Below are positions 11,071 through 22,084 of a stretch of DNA of 25,000 nucleotides, one piece after another; the stretch's first letter is position 1, and each line of letters opens with the position of its first letter. This DNA is from Neocallimastix lanati (nom. inval.) (Eukaryota; Neocallimastigomycota; Neocallimastigomycetes; Neocallimastigales; Neocallimastigaceae), in contig JACVTC010000023.1 in assembly GCA_016946835.1 (NCBI GenBank), positions 892,501 through 917,500 of the forward strand, given 5' to 3'. The notes beneath the pieces were generated by a model. It was not told the DNA's origin, ran no database searches, and worked only from the letters and a program-made list of their open reading frames with translations. A program made the position numbers and the translations under genes.

Positions 11071-11731
11071 TTCCATTAATTTCTACATGATTTTTATTTT
11101 ATATTCAGTTTTACTAACGAATTATTTTCAAAAACTTTATTAGATTCCAAGATTCTACATATCATAAAATATAAAAATATATTTAATAATATTTATAAAT
11201 AATAAAATAGGTTTTTATTTTAATAAATTATAAAAAGTCTTAAAAATTAAATTGAATGAAAAAATCAATCAAGATAATCAAAAAAATCCAAATTAAAAAT
11301 AATAATAATAATAATAATAATAAAAATTCAAGGTATAAATTATTTTTTCATATTTATATAAATACTTTAACAGGTAGGAAAAATTTGGAAGTATTGATGA
11401 AGTTAATCTATAGCTTTATTTATTTAATTGAATAATATTATTTTATTTTATTTTATCTTATTAATAAAATTATTAATAGTTTATCATTTAAATTTTAAAA
11501 ATTGATTTATTATATTAATACTTAATTAAATTCAATGAATAAAATATCTTTAATTAGTATGTTTTTCTAATAATAAAAACTATAATTTATATTGACAATA
11601 ATAAGAATAATGAAGAAAGAAAAAGGAAAAAGAAAAAATTAGGTTAAAAAAATATTTGGATAAAATAATTCTATTTAGTATTTTTTTTTTATTTTAGTTT
11701 TTCCATATTTTTAATAAAGTGTTAATGGTCA
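11021..11731. repeat. Tandem unit 2 of 3, 711 bp
   Basis: Head-to-tail with unit 1. Its A run (11038-11068) is 31 long, which alone explains the 4-bp length difference. Both unit junctions read TGGTCACGTGTAT. Confidence 0.9.
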
Positions 11732-11747
11732 CGTGTATATTAAACTA

Positions 11748-11782
<35 letters not shown>

Positions 11783-12442
11783 TTCCATTAATTTCTACAT
11801 GATTTTTATTTTATATTCAGTTTTACTAACGAATTATTTTCAAAAACTTTATTAGATTCCAAGATTCTACATATCATAAAATATAAAAATATATTTAATA
11901 ATATTTATAAATAATAAAATAGGTTTTTATTTTAATAAATTATAAAAAGTCTTAAAAATTAAATTGAATGAAAAAATCAATCAAGATAATCAAAAAAATC
12001 CAAATTAAAAATAATAATAATAATAATAATAATAAAAATTCAAGGTATAAATTATTTTTTCATATTTATATAAATACTTTAACAGGTAGGAAAAATTTGG
12101 AAGTATTGATGAAGTTAATCTATAGCTTTATTTATTTAATTGAATAATATTATTTTATTTTATTTTATCTTATTAATAAAATTATTAATAGTTTATCATT
12201 TAAATTTTAAAAATTGATTTATTATATTAATACTTAATTAAATTCAATGAATAAAATATCTTTAATTAGTATGTTTTTCTAATAATAAAAACTATAATTT
12301 ATATTGACAATAATAAGAATAATGAAGAAAGAAAAAGGAAAAAGAAAAAATTAGGTTAAAAAAATATTTGGATAAAATAATTCTATTTAGTATTTTTTTC
12401 TATTTTAGTTTTTCCATATTTTTAATAAAGTGTTTATGGACA
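11732..12442. repeat. Tandem unit 3 of 3, about 711 bp
   Basis: Same sequence as unit 2 with a 32-base A run (11749-11780). It differs near its end, with a C inside the T run (about 12400) and TTTATGGACACATTAAAT instead of the junction string. It therefore keeps the original right flank of the unit, placing the array end at about 12434-12442. Confidence 0.85.
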
Positions 12443-13457
12443 CATTAAATAAAATTTAAAGTTATATTTTTAATTATTTTATTTATTAAATATTATTAAA
12501 ATAAATACTAAAATTGTAAAAAAAAAAAATAAAATAAAATAAAATAAAGCCTAAATAATATTTAAAATTTAATAAACCAAGTAATTCTTTACCTTATTTT
12601 TATTTATATTTTATTTTTAATTTTTATATTTATTTTTTTTTTTTTTATTAAAATAATTATAATTAGAAAAATATACTAATTTAAATTTGCTCACCTATTA
12701 AAATTAATTTTGTATCAATATGACAAATCTATTTATATTTTAATATATAAGTTAACTTTTTTTCAATTAGTAAATTTTTTATTTAAAAAAACTAATTATT
12801 TAAATAATAAATTAAATCAAAAATTGTTATATAATTAAAATAGAAATTTAAATTTATATATTTTATTAAAACATTTCTATAAAAATAAAAATGAATATTA
12901 TTGGTATTTATTAATAATTTGTTCATTTTAATAATATAAAAAAGATTATATATATGAATAATATAGTAAAATTTTTTAATATTTTAATAAAAATAAATTT
13001 AATTTGGTCAATAATCATACAAATTAATAAATAAATATTTGAAATTACATATGATATTAATTTTCCATTCTTTTCACTATTTGACCTATATTTTTTTTCT
13101 ATTTTTCTGTTATGTAAAAATATGGAACAATACAATTATTAAGAATATATATATTTAATCTATATATAAATTATTATACATATTTTTTATATTTTAACTA
13201 TAAAATTATATATAGATTTAAAAATATATATATATATATTTCATGGAAATATTACTATATAATGATAAATAAATAGTACTAATAAATAGTACATAATGAA
13301 TAATAAATAAAAATATATTTATTTAAAAAATATATAAAATTTTTTATGAAATATTTTAATAATATAAATTATAATAAAAAAATAAATGTAGAAAATTAAT
13401 TACATATAATTAGAAAGAAAAAAATATTCCACATATAATATTATTATATTAATGATG

Positions 13458-13502
<45 letters not shown>

Positions 13503-13782
13503 AAATATAATTTAATAAAGGATTTTAATATATATATATATATATATATAAATAGTAAAAATAATGTAATTTTATATAATTAATATTATTGTATATATAT
13601 ATTTAATTATAAATTTCAATATTATAAAAAAAAAAAAGTATTAATTTCATTCCTAATTCTAATCAGTCCTCCATAAATTATAATCTAAATAAAAATATTA
13701 TTTTATATAAAAATTATAATACTTTTTTCTTTGATAATTAAAAAAAAAAAAAAACCTCTCTCAATAAACAATATAAATCCAT

Positions 13783-13813
<31 letters not shown>

Positions 13814-15136
13814 CATAGTAATCACTTAAATTTTGAAACTTTACTAATATTTATCATCTTAACCATGGTGACTCAATAAGAAATCCTAATTAAATATTTG
13901 GTGCAGTCCTATTTCAATATTTACAAATTTTTGAATTATCCTCATATTTTTTATGTTTAATTGAGTTTATTTAATTTATTTATTAATTTATATATTTATC
14001 TATTTATCTATTTATTTGTTTAATTTATTATTTATTTATAAATTTATATATTTATTTATTTAATTATATATTTAATTTATTTTTTATTTATTTTATTTCA
14101 TTTTATTTTTATTTGTTGATATTTTAATTACATATATTAAATTTATCATAATATTCTTTTAAAAGTTTATTTTATAATTATTAAAAGTATATATTATTAA
14201 ACTATTTTTTAAAAAATATAAAATAAAATTAAAATAAAATATTTAATAAATAATAAATAATATAAATAATAATTTGTTTTATTATTGTTTTATTAAAGCT
14301 TTTCTTAAAGGATGACTTAATACATTAATTTATGATATTACATATATTTATGTGGTTTTATTAAATCTTTACAGAATTCTTAAATTATTGTGGAATTCTT
14401 AAATTACAGATACAAATAGACTTTTAAAGCAATTATAATTAAAATTTATATATGATTATAAAAACTAATGCTTATTAAATAAAATATATATTTAATATCA
14501 AAAATAAATTACTCTTTATAAACACACTTATAAATTAATATATAATAATAATGATTCAAATGGAATATTGAATATATTTTTATTTATATTCTATTTATTA
14601 TCATAACTTTTAAGATAATTGACTATATTTGTATTGAATTAAGTTTAAATAATGAAATATTAATTTAAATGAAAAAAAAACAAATTATAATTAATATTTA
14701 TGGCAACAAAAATAATATTTTTAAATTAAAAAATAAAAGCTTTTTTATTATGAATGATACAATTAACATAATACCATCATTAAAATAACTTATTAATGAT
14801 ATTATGTTTTTATATTATAGTATGATTATGAAATAGTTTAAATCAACAATTTTAAATTATTTTATTATAGAATGAAATCTAAAAATAATTTATTATATGT
14901 AATTTATTTATTAATAACATAATAAATAAATTAATGTACTTTATATTAATTTTTTTTTTTTTATAAAAAAAAAAAAAAAATACACCATAAAAAAAATTAT
15001 CCTAAAAAATAATATGTTAATATTATCCTAAAACTTTTTTTTCTTTATTTCCCTTAATTTTTATTTGCCCTCTTAAAAAAAAAAAAAGTTTAAATAAATA
15101 TCTTTTTTTAATATCTTTTTTAAACAAAAAACAAAA

Positions 15137-15176
<40 letters not shown>

Positions 15177-16349
15177 TCTTTTTGACAAAAAAATTTAATA
15201 TAAATATTTTTAATCTAATTTTATTACATAATCAAGAATTGGAAAATAGAAGAAAAAATAATTATAAAAGTATCATAAAATAAAGAATAACTGTTATTAT
15301 TATCAGGTATAAAAATAAAATAAATTTTATAGGTTATTGATTATAATTTGTGGTTATTTTTTAATGAAAGCATTAAATAATATAAATATTATTACCATCA
15401 TTAAAATAATATTTTGTCATTTAAAAAATTGAAAAATGTCTTAATCAAATAAATTATATTAAATTTAATAAAAAAAAATTTATACTATTTATTTTCCATT
15501 GACATTTTTATTTTAAGGAATGTAATTAATAATAGTAATATTAATATAATATATATATTTATAAATAATATAATTCTATAAGTAATAATTTATTTTATCT
15601 TAAAAAAAAATTATCCTCTTAATTTCTCTCTTTTTTTATTATATTTTGTTTATTTATTTGTAGTTTTATATGTTAAATAATTAGGAGCTACTAATTATTA
15701 AGTTTTTGATAGTAAATTATATATGTTAAAATATTTATAAGGATAAATTAATCCAAACTTAAAAAAAAAATATCCTTTTAGTTTTTCTCTTTTTTATATT
15801 TTATTTGCTAATTTGTTGTTTTATTAATTATATAATTGGGTACTATTTAATGATTATTTAAATTTTAAAAGTTTTTAACATGTCATAATAATATTAAATC
15901 AAAATATATTAATAATGCCAAGAATTTTATATTTAGATATTTCATCTTTTTTTATTTTTATTTATATTTATAGTAATTATTAATATTATTTATATTCAAT
16001 TAAAATATCTTTGGTCATAAAAACTCCTATTAAGACAGAATTAATTATTCTTTAATTTTCATCATTATTATTAATGTTATTATTAATATTATTATTTAAT
16101 TATTTGAATATTATTTAAAGAATTAAAACTCTAGTTTATTATTAAATAAAAATTATTAATAGTTTATACAACGATAGTATATATATGAAATTATTTGTAA
16201 ATATATATTTTAATTTAATTTCTAACAAGTATTACTAATTTTAAGTTCGTTAATACACATTCAAATGATTTTTATTGTTCCATATAATAATATATAAATT
16301 TATATATCAATGTAATAATTTATTTTTTATATAACATTTAATTTTAATC
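12443..16349. other. AT desert upstream of the Rpb1-like ORF
   Basis: About 3.9 kb without a convincing coding frame. It includes A runs at 13463-13500 (38) and 15138-15170 (33), a T13-AT-A16 snap-back at 14950-14980, (TA)n tracts, a direct repeat GAATTCTTAAATTA at 14374 and 14393, and a small less AT-rich patch near 13861-13920 (ACCATGGTGACTCAATAAG) that does not extend into an ORF. TACCATCATTAAAATAA occurs near 14772 and 15393, a weak dispersed repeat. No RNA gene recognised. Confidence 0.65.
15601..15870. repeat. Degenerate direct repeat, two copies about 160 bp apart
   Basis: An A run followed by TTATCCTCTTAATTTCTCTC at 15601 resembles an A run followed by TATCCTTTTAGTTTTTCTC at about 15762. 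Both continue into T-rich sequence, TTTTATTT, GTTTTAT and then ATAATT(A/G)G with a TACTA core. Copies are diverged. A third, weaker match lies at about 15010-15080. Confidence 0.5.
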
Positions 16350-18509
16350 ATGTATTTAAAGTTTAATTTATATACAGATGAAGAATTTGAAAAGGAAACG
16401 ATCCTTATTAAAAATAAGAATGAATTAACGGATAATACAACATCATTTATTCTCAATCCTCAATTACCATGTAAACAATGTAAATCAATGATAGATTGTC
16501 CAGGACACACGGGAAGAATACCACTTTATTACAGAATTGTTCATCCTGTATTTGTAAATATATTATGTAAAGAAATAAGTCATATTTGTCCAGTTTGTAA
16601 AAAATATAATCCTTTACTTTCCACTAATAACCCCTGTTGCGAAAAACGTGTAGTTGCTACAACATTTTCATATCATAAAGTTAAATCGGAGGAAGTCACA
16701 TCCAATAAATTCAAGTATTCCAAAAATTTTGATAAAGAGTTAAAGAATATTTCAGAATATTCTTTCACTTTTGGTAAGAAAACATTATCTATTGAGCAAA
16801 TGTACGAAGAAATTCGTTCTGCAAATTTTTCAAAAAATCCAGAGCTACAAAATCATTTACTTAATGTGTTTATCAAAAATATTCCAGTTTTACCAATCAA
16901 TATGAGACCATCTATTCTAGATTCTAGCAACACTACGATTCATAATAACGTAACAACATTATATCAACGTGTATTAGATCTCAACTACCAATATCACAAT
17001 GGAAATTTAATTAAGTCCGTCTATATTGTACGTGCGTATAATTTATACAAGAAAATTTTAGGTATTCGTAGTAAAAACGATTCGGTTGAGGATGCTAATA
17101 GAAATTATATTAAACAGATGTTATCAGGAAAAAATGGTATTTTCCGAAGTATGTGTTTAGCTAAGCGTCAAAATTTTTGTCTTCGAAGTGTTATCGTGCC
17201 AAATATTGATATCCCTTTAGATGTAGTATTAATTCCTAAAGTCTTTACTGATTCCTTAATTCCCTATGGGTATAAAACCAATGACTTTGTTATCATCAAT
17301 AGACAACCTACACTTCAAACTACTTCAATCTTAGCCGTTCATTCTCGTCCAAGTAACTGTCGAACCATTCAGATCAATCCACTTATTGCTAATGTCTTTC
17401 AAGCGGATTTTGACGGTGACGAAATGAACATTTTTTGGTTACCGGGTGAAGAAGCTAAAGAAGAGTTGGCCACAAAATTAAATATTGCAAATAATATCCG
17501 GTCATTTAAAAATGCTTCTATTATGATCAAATTTATACAAGATACTTTAACCGGAATTTATAATATGACACGTAATAAAGAAAATATTGATATTGATATT
17601 GTTAAAAGAATGTGCGATAAATTGGGCATTCCCGATAGTGATTGGAAAAAATTTTGTAAATACTACAAATCGCGTATGAATAGTACAGATATCCCATATG
17701 CTCACCTGTTATCTTTATTACTTCCTAGAACGCTTACTTTACATGATCATGAAGGTAAATTGATCGTAGATAAAGGAATATTACTAGGCGTTATCAGCGA
17801 TAAAAATCAAACTATTTTACTTAATGCTATTTCAAATTACGGTAATGAATTCTATTTAAAATTTATGTGGGATGTTCAACGTATGGTTCATGTATATAAT
17901 CTTACTCATGTTATCACTATTTCTATTGCTGATTGTATGGTAAATGATAAATTAAGAGAATCATATCTTCCCATAACCGATAGTATCTTAAATAAAATGG
18001 ATCCTATACCTGTACTAAATCTTGACTCATTGATAGAAAATCAAAATAAATTTGAAAATTACAACGAGTTTAAGAATCAAGTTTTTCGAAAATATTGTGA
18101 CCTTACAGAATTAGTGGAATCCATTGATAATAATTTAACTAATATCATTAACAGTGGATCTAAAGGAAATGTGGATAATGTTATTCAAATATTGATGTCG
18201 GTTGGAGTTCAAGCTATTTTACCAGTTTGTTATATTAAAAGTTCCTATTCCGAAGGATTAACAGCAAAAGAATTATTTATTCATTCAAAATCTGGTCGAG
18301 CAGGTATTATTTCTACTTCTCTTAATACATCATCTACCGGGTATTTACAAAGAGAACTTGTTAAAAGTATGGAAGATTTAGTAACCGATGAACAAGGAGT
18401 AGTTCATAACTACTCCAATGAGGAGATATATTATTACCCATTTAGTACAAATAAGCCAGACATTGATGAAACATTTTTAGAGCATGCATTTTCTATGGCT
18501 AGTCTTTAA
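16350..18509 (+). CDS. RPB1: Giant-virus-like RNA polymerase largest subunit (Rpb1/beta'), N-terminal two-thirds
   Basis: An intron-less 719-codon ORF. A stop lies in frame six codons upstream, and the N-terminus (FNLYTDEEFEKE) aligns with the usual Rpb1 start, so the 5' end looks native. In order: zinc-binding C41-x2-C44, C50 and H53 in the clamp (CKQCKSMIDCPGH); C80-x2-C83; the switch/rudder region LSGKNGIFR at 258-266 with AKRQNF; NRQPTLQ at 317-323; the Mg-binding loop QADFDGDEMN at 351-360 (Asp 353, 355, 357); the funnel signature NSGSKGNV at 601-608; and the bridge helix, about 640-677 (RAGIISTSLNTSSTGYLQRE). It stops about 40 residues later, so the trigger loop, jaw, C-terminal clamp and heptad tail are absent (roughly 600 residues in cellular Rpb1). 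Divergence, compactness, lack of introns and milder AT bias suggest a nucleocytoplasmic large DNA virus source; which family is not resolvable by eye. Whether it is expressed is unknown. Confidence 0.93.
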   Translation: MYLKFNLYTDEEFEKETILIKNKNELTDNTTSFILNPQLPCKQCKSMIDCPGHTGRIPLYYRIVHPVFVNILCKEISHICPVCKKYNPLLSTNNPCCEKRVVATTFSYHKVKSEEVTSNKFKYSKNFDKELKNISEYSFTFGKKTLSIEQMYEEIRSANFSKNPELQNHLLNVFIKNIPVLPINMRPSILDSSNTTIHNNVTTLYQRVLDLNYQYHNGNLIKSVYIVRAYNLYKKILGIRSKNDSVEDANRNYIKQMLSGKNGIFRSMCLAKRQNFCLRSVIVPNIDIPLDVVLIPKVFTDSLIPYGYKTNDFVIINRQPTLQTTSILAVHSRPSNCRTIQINPLIANVFQADFDGDEMNIFWLPGEEAKEELATKLNIANNIRSFKNASIMIKFIQDTLTGIYNMTRNKENIDIDIVKRMCDKLGIPDSDWKKFCKYYKSRMNSTDIPYAHLLSLLLPRTLTLHDHEGKLIVDKGILLGVISDKNQTILLNAISNYGNEFYLKFMWDVQRMVHVYNLTHVITISIADCMVNDKLRESYLPITDSILNKMDPIPVLNLDSLIENQNKFENYNEFKNQVFRKYCDLTELVESIDNNLTNIINSGSKGNVDNVIQILMSVGVQAILPVCYIKSSYSEGLTAKELFIHSKSGRAGIISTSLNTSSTGYLQRELVKSMEDLVTDEQGVVHNYSNEEIYYYPFSTNKPDIDETFLEHAFSMASL

Positions 18510-18609
18510 ACTAAATATAATATATAGAGACCGTCAATATGATATTACAGATATAAAAATAGGATATAATATAAAATATATTGTTGAAATCAAAAAAGGT
18601 GTAGTTTAA
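18508..18609 (+). other. Short open +1 frame directly after the Rpb1-like stop
   Basis: The Rpb1-like ORF ends CTT TAA A. Moving one base forward at that point gives 33 further sense codons (18508-18606) before a TAA at 18607-18609. Their composition (GAC, CGT, CAA, GGA and charged residues) is more protein-like than the DNA beyond. It may be the first part of a lost C-terminal region after a one-base deletion, a programmed +1 shift site, or chance. Beyond 18609 no continuation in any frame is seen. Confidence 0.35.
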
Positions 18610-19166
18610 AGTTTTAAAAATATTTTAAATAAAAAAAAATTTATTACTATTACTGTATATTTGTTTTTATATTTTTTTAAAAAAACATTATATACATTTA
18701 TGAAATAGTTAATTTTTTTAAGCATTTTTTTAACTTTTTTTTTTTTTTTTAAAAAAAATCATTTACACATATAATTGGAATAAGCAGTTATTTTTATTTT
18801 TAATAATATATAAATTATAGTAATTAATTTACTATTTACATAATTTAAAGTATTAAATATTAATATAAATATAAATATTATTATGTTTTAAATATAAAAA
18901 TTATTGAAATATTAAATAAAATTAAAAATTATTAATTAGAGTTTAAATTTGTTATTATTGAATTTTCTTTTTTTTATTTATAAAATTAAAATGTCATAAA
19001 GAATTGCAATTGAATTTACATGTTTAAACATGCTTTTAATTATTAATTTTATTTTTCATAGTTTTATACATGAATATAATTATTATTATTATATTTTTTT
19101 TTTCAATTTTGTATATAATTTTAATTTTTATTTTATTTTAATCTTTAAATTTTTTTTTTTTAGAAA

Positions 19167-19367
19167 TTATTCAGAATTAATATTCAAAGTTATATAAGAT
19201 TTTGAATTATAGTAAAAAGTATTATAATGATCATTAATAATTTTATTTATTTTATTGTAGATTACTACCGGATTATTTTCAATAATATCACTATTGCGTT
19301 TGTTAATTTCATTAATATCATATGGAATTCCGTATTCAGAGAGAAATTCCTTGATTTTATTATTCAT
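19167..19367 (-). CDS. Small ORF of unknown function (66 aa)
   Basis: ATG at 19367, TAA ending at 19167, with an in-frame stop immediately before the ATG, so it is a closed unit. The product is hydrophilic with mixed residues (starts MNNKIKEFLSEYGIPYDINE, ends SKSYITLNINSE). It uses codons such as GGA, CCA, CCG, CGC, CTC and ATC that are scarce in neighbouring DNA. This local rise in codon diversity is the reason to list it rather than the opposite-strand frame over the same DNA, which is mostly Ile/Asn/Phe. It lies about 0.66 kb downstream of the Rpb1-like ORF on the opposite strand, so it could be a remnant of the same inserted DNA. No domain is recognised and no signal peptide or membrane helix is seen. 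Confidence 0.4.
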   Translation of the reverse strand: MNNKIKEFLSEYGIPYDINEINKRNSDIIENNPVVIYNKINKIINDHYNTFYYNSKSYITLNINSE

Positions 19368-19460
19368 TTACATATATCAAAAATAACTATTATTTCATTT
19401 GATAAATATTAATATAGATTTCTGAAGAAAATTAACAAAAAAAATTATATATATATATTA

Positions 19461-19494
<34 letters not shown>

Positions 19495-20059
19495 CTATTT
19501 ATTTAGAAATTTATTTAGAAATATTTAGAAAATTGACATTATAATTAATATTTATATATTATATATTAATTAATTATACTATTTGGAAATCTTCTTTTTT
19601 ATTAAACTTTATAATTTATTTAATTAAATTTTATTCTCATAGTAAATTAATTCATTAATTAAAATTAAAAGATATTCTATTCTTAATTCTAATTCATAGA
19701 TAATTTAAGATTTAAGATAATTAGATATAAAGTATGTATAAATTTCTTATTTTCCTATTTGTTTAATTATAAATTTATTTTTATAATTTATACTTTCAAA
19801 GGTTAATTATTTTTTTTTTTTTTTATTTTTGAATAAATATATTCATTCTTAATATTAATATTAATTTAATTCAATATAATATCATCGTTTGTTTTAATCA
19901 TTATAAATTATTAAAGTTAAAATATATATATCACAAAGATAAAGATATTAATTGAAATAAAAATAAAATATATACTATAGGTTGTTAAAAATAACATTAT
20001 ATAAATTAATTTATATTTAAATAATAATCAATGTCTACTAATAAATAATAAAAGTTATA

Positions 20060-20099
<40 letters not shown>

Positions 20100-21063
20100 T
20101 GATTAATAGCTAAATTAAATTATCAAACAGGTTTAAAATTATTTTTTTCTCCTTTTTATTAAAAACAAATTAATTAAATCATTAAATTATCAAACATAAT
20201 ACATATAAAAATTATTTTTCCTTTTTTTTTTTTTTTTTCCTTTTTTTTTTTTAGTTTTATCTTATCTATATTAATTTAAGAACTTTTGTACTTCTTTTTT
20301 TAAAAAATATATTTTTTATTTTACTTACTTAAATTAATTATTTAAAATTAATAAAATTAAAGTAACTAATTTTGATGTAATTAAGATTATTATCAAATTG
20401 TATTTATTAATATTCTATTATTATTCATTTAAAACTTAGCATCATTTTTAAATAATCTAAACTTTCTTTTTTTTTTTTTTCTTTAAAAAAAAAAAGTTAT
20501 TTATTATATTATAATATTATAGAAGTGTTATTTATAATAATAATAATAATAATAATGTAAATATAAAAATATAATAAAATAGTTTAATATTTAATTATTA
20601 ATTATTTTTATTATAATAATAATTATATTGCTGTTTAAAAAGTCAAAAAAAAATATATATATATATATATATTAATGAATATTTGATTTAATTTATATAT
20701 ATATATTAAACTTTATTTAATAAGAAATTTATAAACTTTTATTTCTGTTATTATAAAATAAAAGTAAATAAATAAATAATTTAAAAAACTATTTATAAAT
20801 TCAGATAATCCAAAAATTTTCTGAAATATTTTATGACAGGAAAATTACCAATTTACTAAAAATAAAAAAAAAAAAAAAATAGTTAATATAAAATAAATAT
20901 ATATATATTAAATGTATACATTATATTAAAATGTATTGTATTAGGTGATAGTATGTACTGAAATTGCTTCGCATAATAAAATACTAATATTTTAAATTAA
21001 ATTAAATTTTAATAAGAAAAAAATAAATTTATTTTTAATATATTATTAAATTTACAAAAAGTC

Positions 21064-21073
21064 AGGTTATATT
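21064..21073. repeat. Left target-site duplication of retroelement copy 2
   Basis: AGGTTATATT matches 21275-21284. With one extra T allowed the match extends about six more bases into AT-rich sequence. Confidence 0.65.
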
Positions 21074-21081
21074 TATTATTA

Positions 21082-21274
21082 TTTTTTTTTTTATAGACTG
21101 AAGACTTTTGTCTCCCCCATATGTTAATATGAGTGTATGATTAACTGTCAAACCGGTACGCTCGTAACTCCCTATAACCAAAGAAACTGCATATAGAAGC
21201 ACCCTAAGCACCCTACGCGATCCTCAAAGGAAAGCAGAGCCCACTATAGGTGGTGTCCTTTGTCATCCCAGAGG
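21082..21274 (-). mobile_element. SINE-like retroelement, copy 2 (shorter at its 5' end)
   Basis: This copy shares its 3' part with the element at 8728-9090: GACTGAAGAC, GTGTATGATTAACTGTCA, AGAAGCACCCTA, CGCGATCCTC and CTATAGGTGG are common strings. On the minus strand it ends in an 11-base A tail (T run 21082-21092). At its 5' end it stops at CCAGAGGAGG, where copy 1 continues for about 165 more bases, so it is 5'-truncated relative to copy 1, as expected of target-primed reverse transcription. It has a 9-bp internal tandem duplication (AGCACCCTA at 21198-21206 and 21207-21215) and a small deletion where copy 1 has GGCGTCGGCGC. A likely target-site duplication AGGTTATATT flanks it. No coding potential. 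Confidence 0.85.
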
Positions 21275-22051
21275 AGGTTATATTATTATATTAAAAGCTG
21301 TTCAATTATATTAAAAATATTAATGGTATAAAAATATTCAAAAAAAAAACAATAATAATAATAATTACTTTGGAAGTGAACTTTTATAGAACAATTATTA
21401 AAATATATATATATATATTTATGAAATAAATTATTATAAAAATTTTTTATATTTTATATAATCAATTAAAAAAAACTTTTTTCTTATTTTATATTTTATT
21501 AAATAAACTCTAATATTAAATTATATAAAATAAATTTAAAATATTAAGGATGTTAATAGTGATAATTTAAATATTTCTTGAAAGGATAAAAGAAAGCATA
21601 TTATAATTTATTAGTAATTTAAATAATTTTCAGAAGATATAATTATCAATTAATATCAATATTATTTAAGAGTATTACGATTATTATTAATTTTTTTTTT
21701 TATATATATTTCATTATTTATATATATAATATTCTTTTAATAAGGATTGTCTAAAATTATAATAAAAATCAAAATAAAATATAGTTTAATATTTAGAGCA
21801 CAAACTATATATTAACAAATAGTTTATTTATATGAATAGTCACCTATATATTTTATTATTTAATATGTTATTATAACATAATTAATACAATATATTATAA
21901 TTATATTGAATATTTATTTTATATTAAAGTATATTAATTCCAATTAAAAGAATACCTCTATAAAAAAAATATATAAAATTAAATAAAATGTAATAAACAT
22001 TAAATATATAAAATAAAGAATACTCCTTATTTCTTCAAAAAAAAAAAAATA

Positions 22052-22084
<33 letters not shown>

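Larger units (their letters stand above)
18610..21081. other. AT-rich intergenic DNA 3' of the Rpb1-like ORF
   Basis: Holds an AATAAA at 18628, a possible polyadenylation signal though such strings are common here, T/A runs at about 18739-18758, (TTA)n near 19463-19491, and (TA)n followed by a T run at 20056-20100. AAATTATCAAACA is repeated at about 20116 and 20184. Apart from the small minus-strand ORF listed separately, nothing protein-like is seen. No trigger-loop or jaw motif of Rpb1 was found in any frame. Confidence 0.6.

Noticed and set aside
12923-13135. 70-codon minus-strand frame rich in Ile/Phe/Lys
   Set aside because: The composition is what random AT DNA gives. It has no codon diversity or recognisable motif.
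13855-13925. Possible gene remnant in a less AT-rich patch
   Set aside because: All frames are soon closed by stops and no protein-like stretch longer than about 20 codons was seen.
16350-18509. Host RNA polymerase I, II or III largest subunit
   Set aside because: It is far too short, lacks the entire C-terminal third, and has divergent sequence and a shortened segment before the bridge helix. A host copy would be full-length and probably intron-containing here.
16350-18509. RNA polymerase of a yeast-type cytoplasmic linear plasmid
   Set aside because: Those encode a compact fusion of beta and beta' parts. Here only the largest-subunit domains are present, in ordinary Rpb1 order, with no second-subunit sequence.
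20935-20990. Possible tRNA or small RNA gene (GGTGATAGTATGTACTGAAA patch)
   Set aside because: No cloverleaf, A/B box pair or known snRNA motif could be found.
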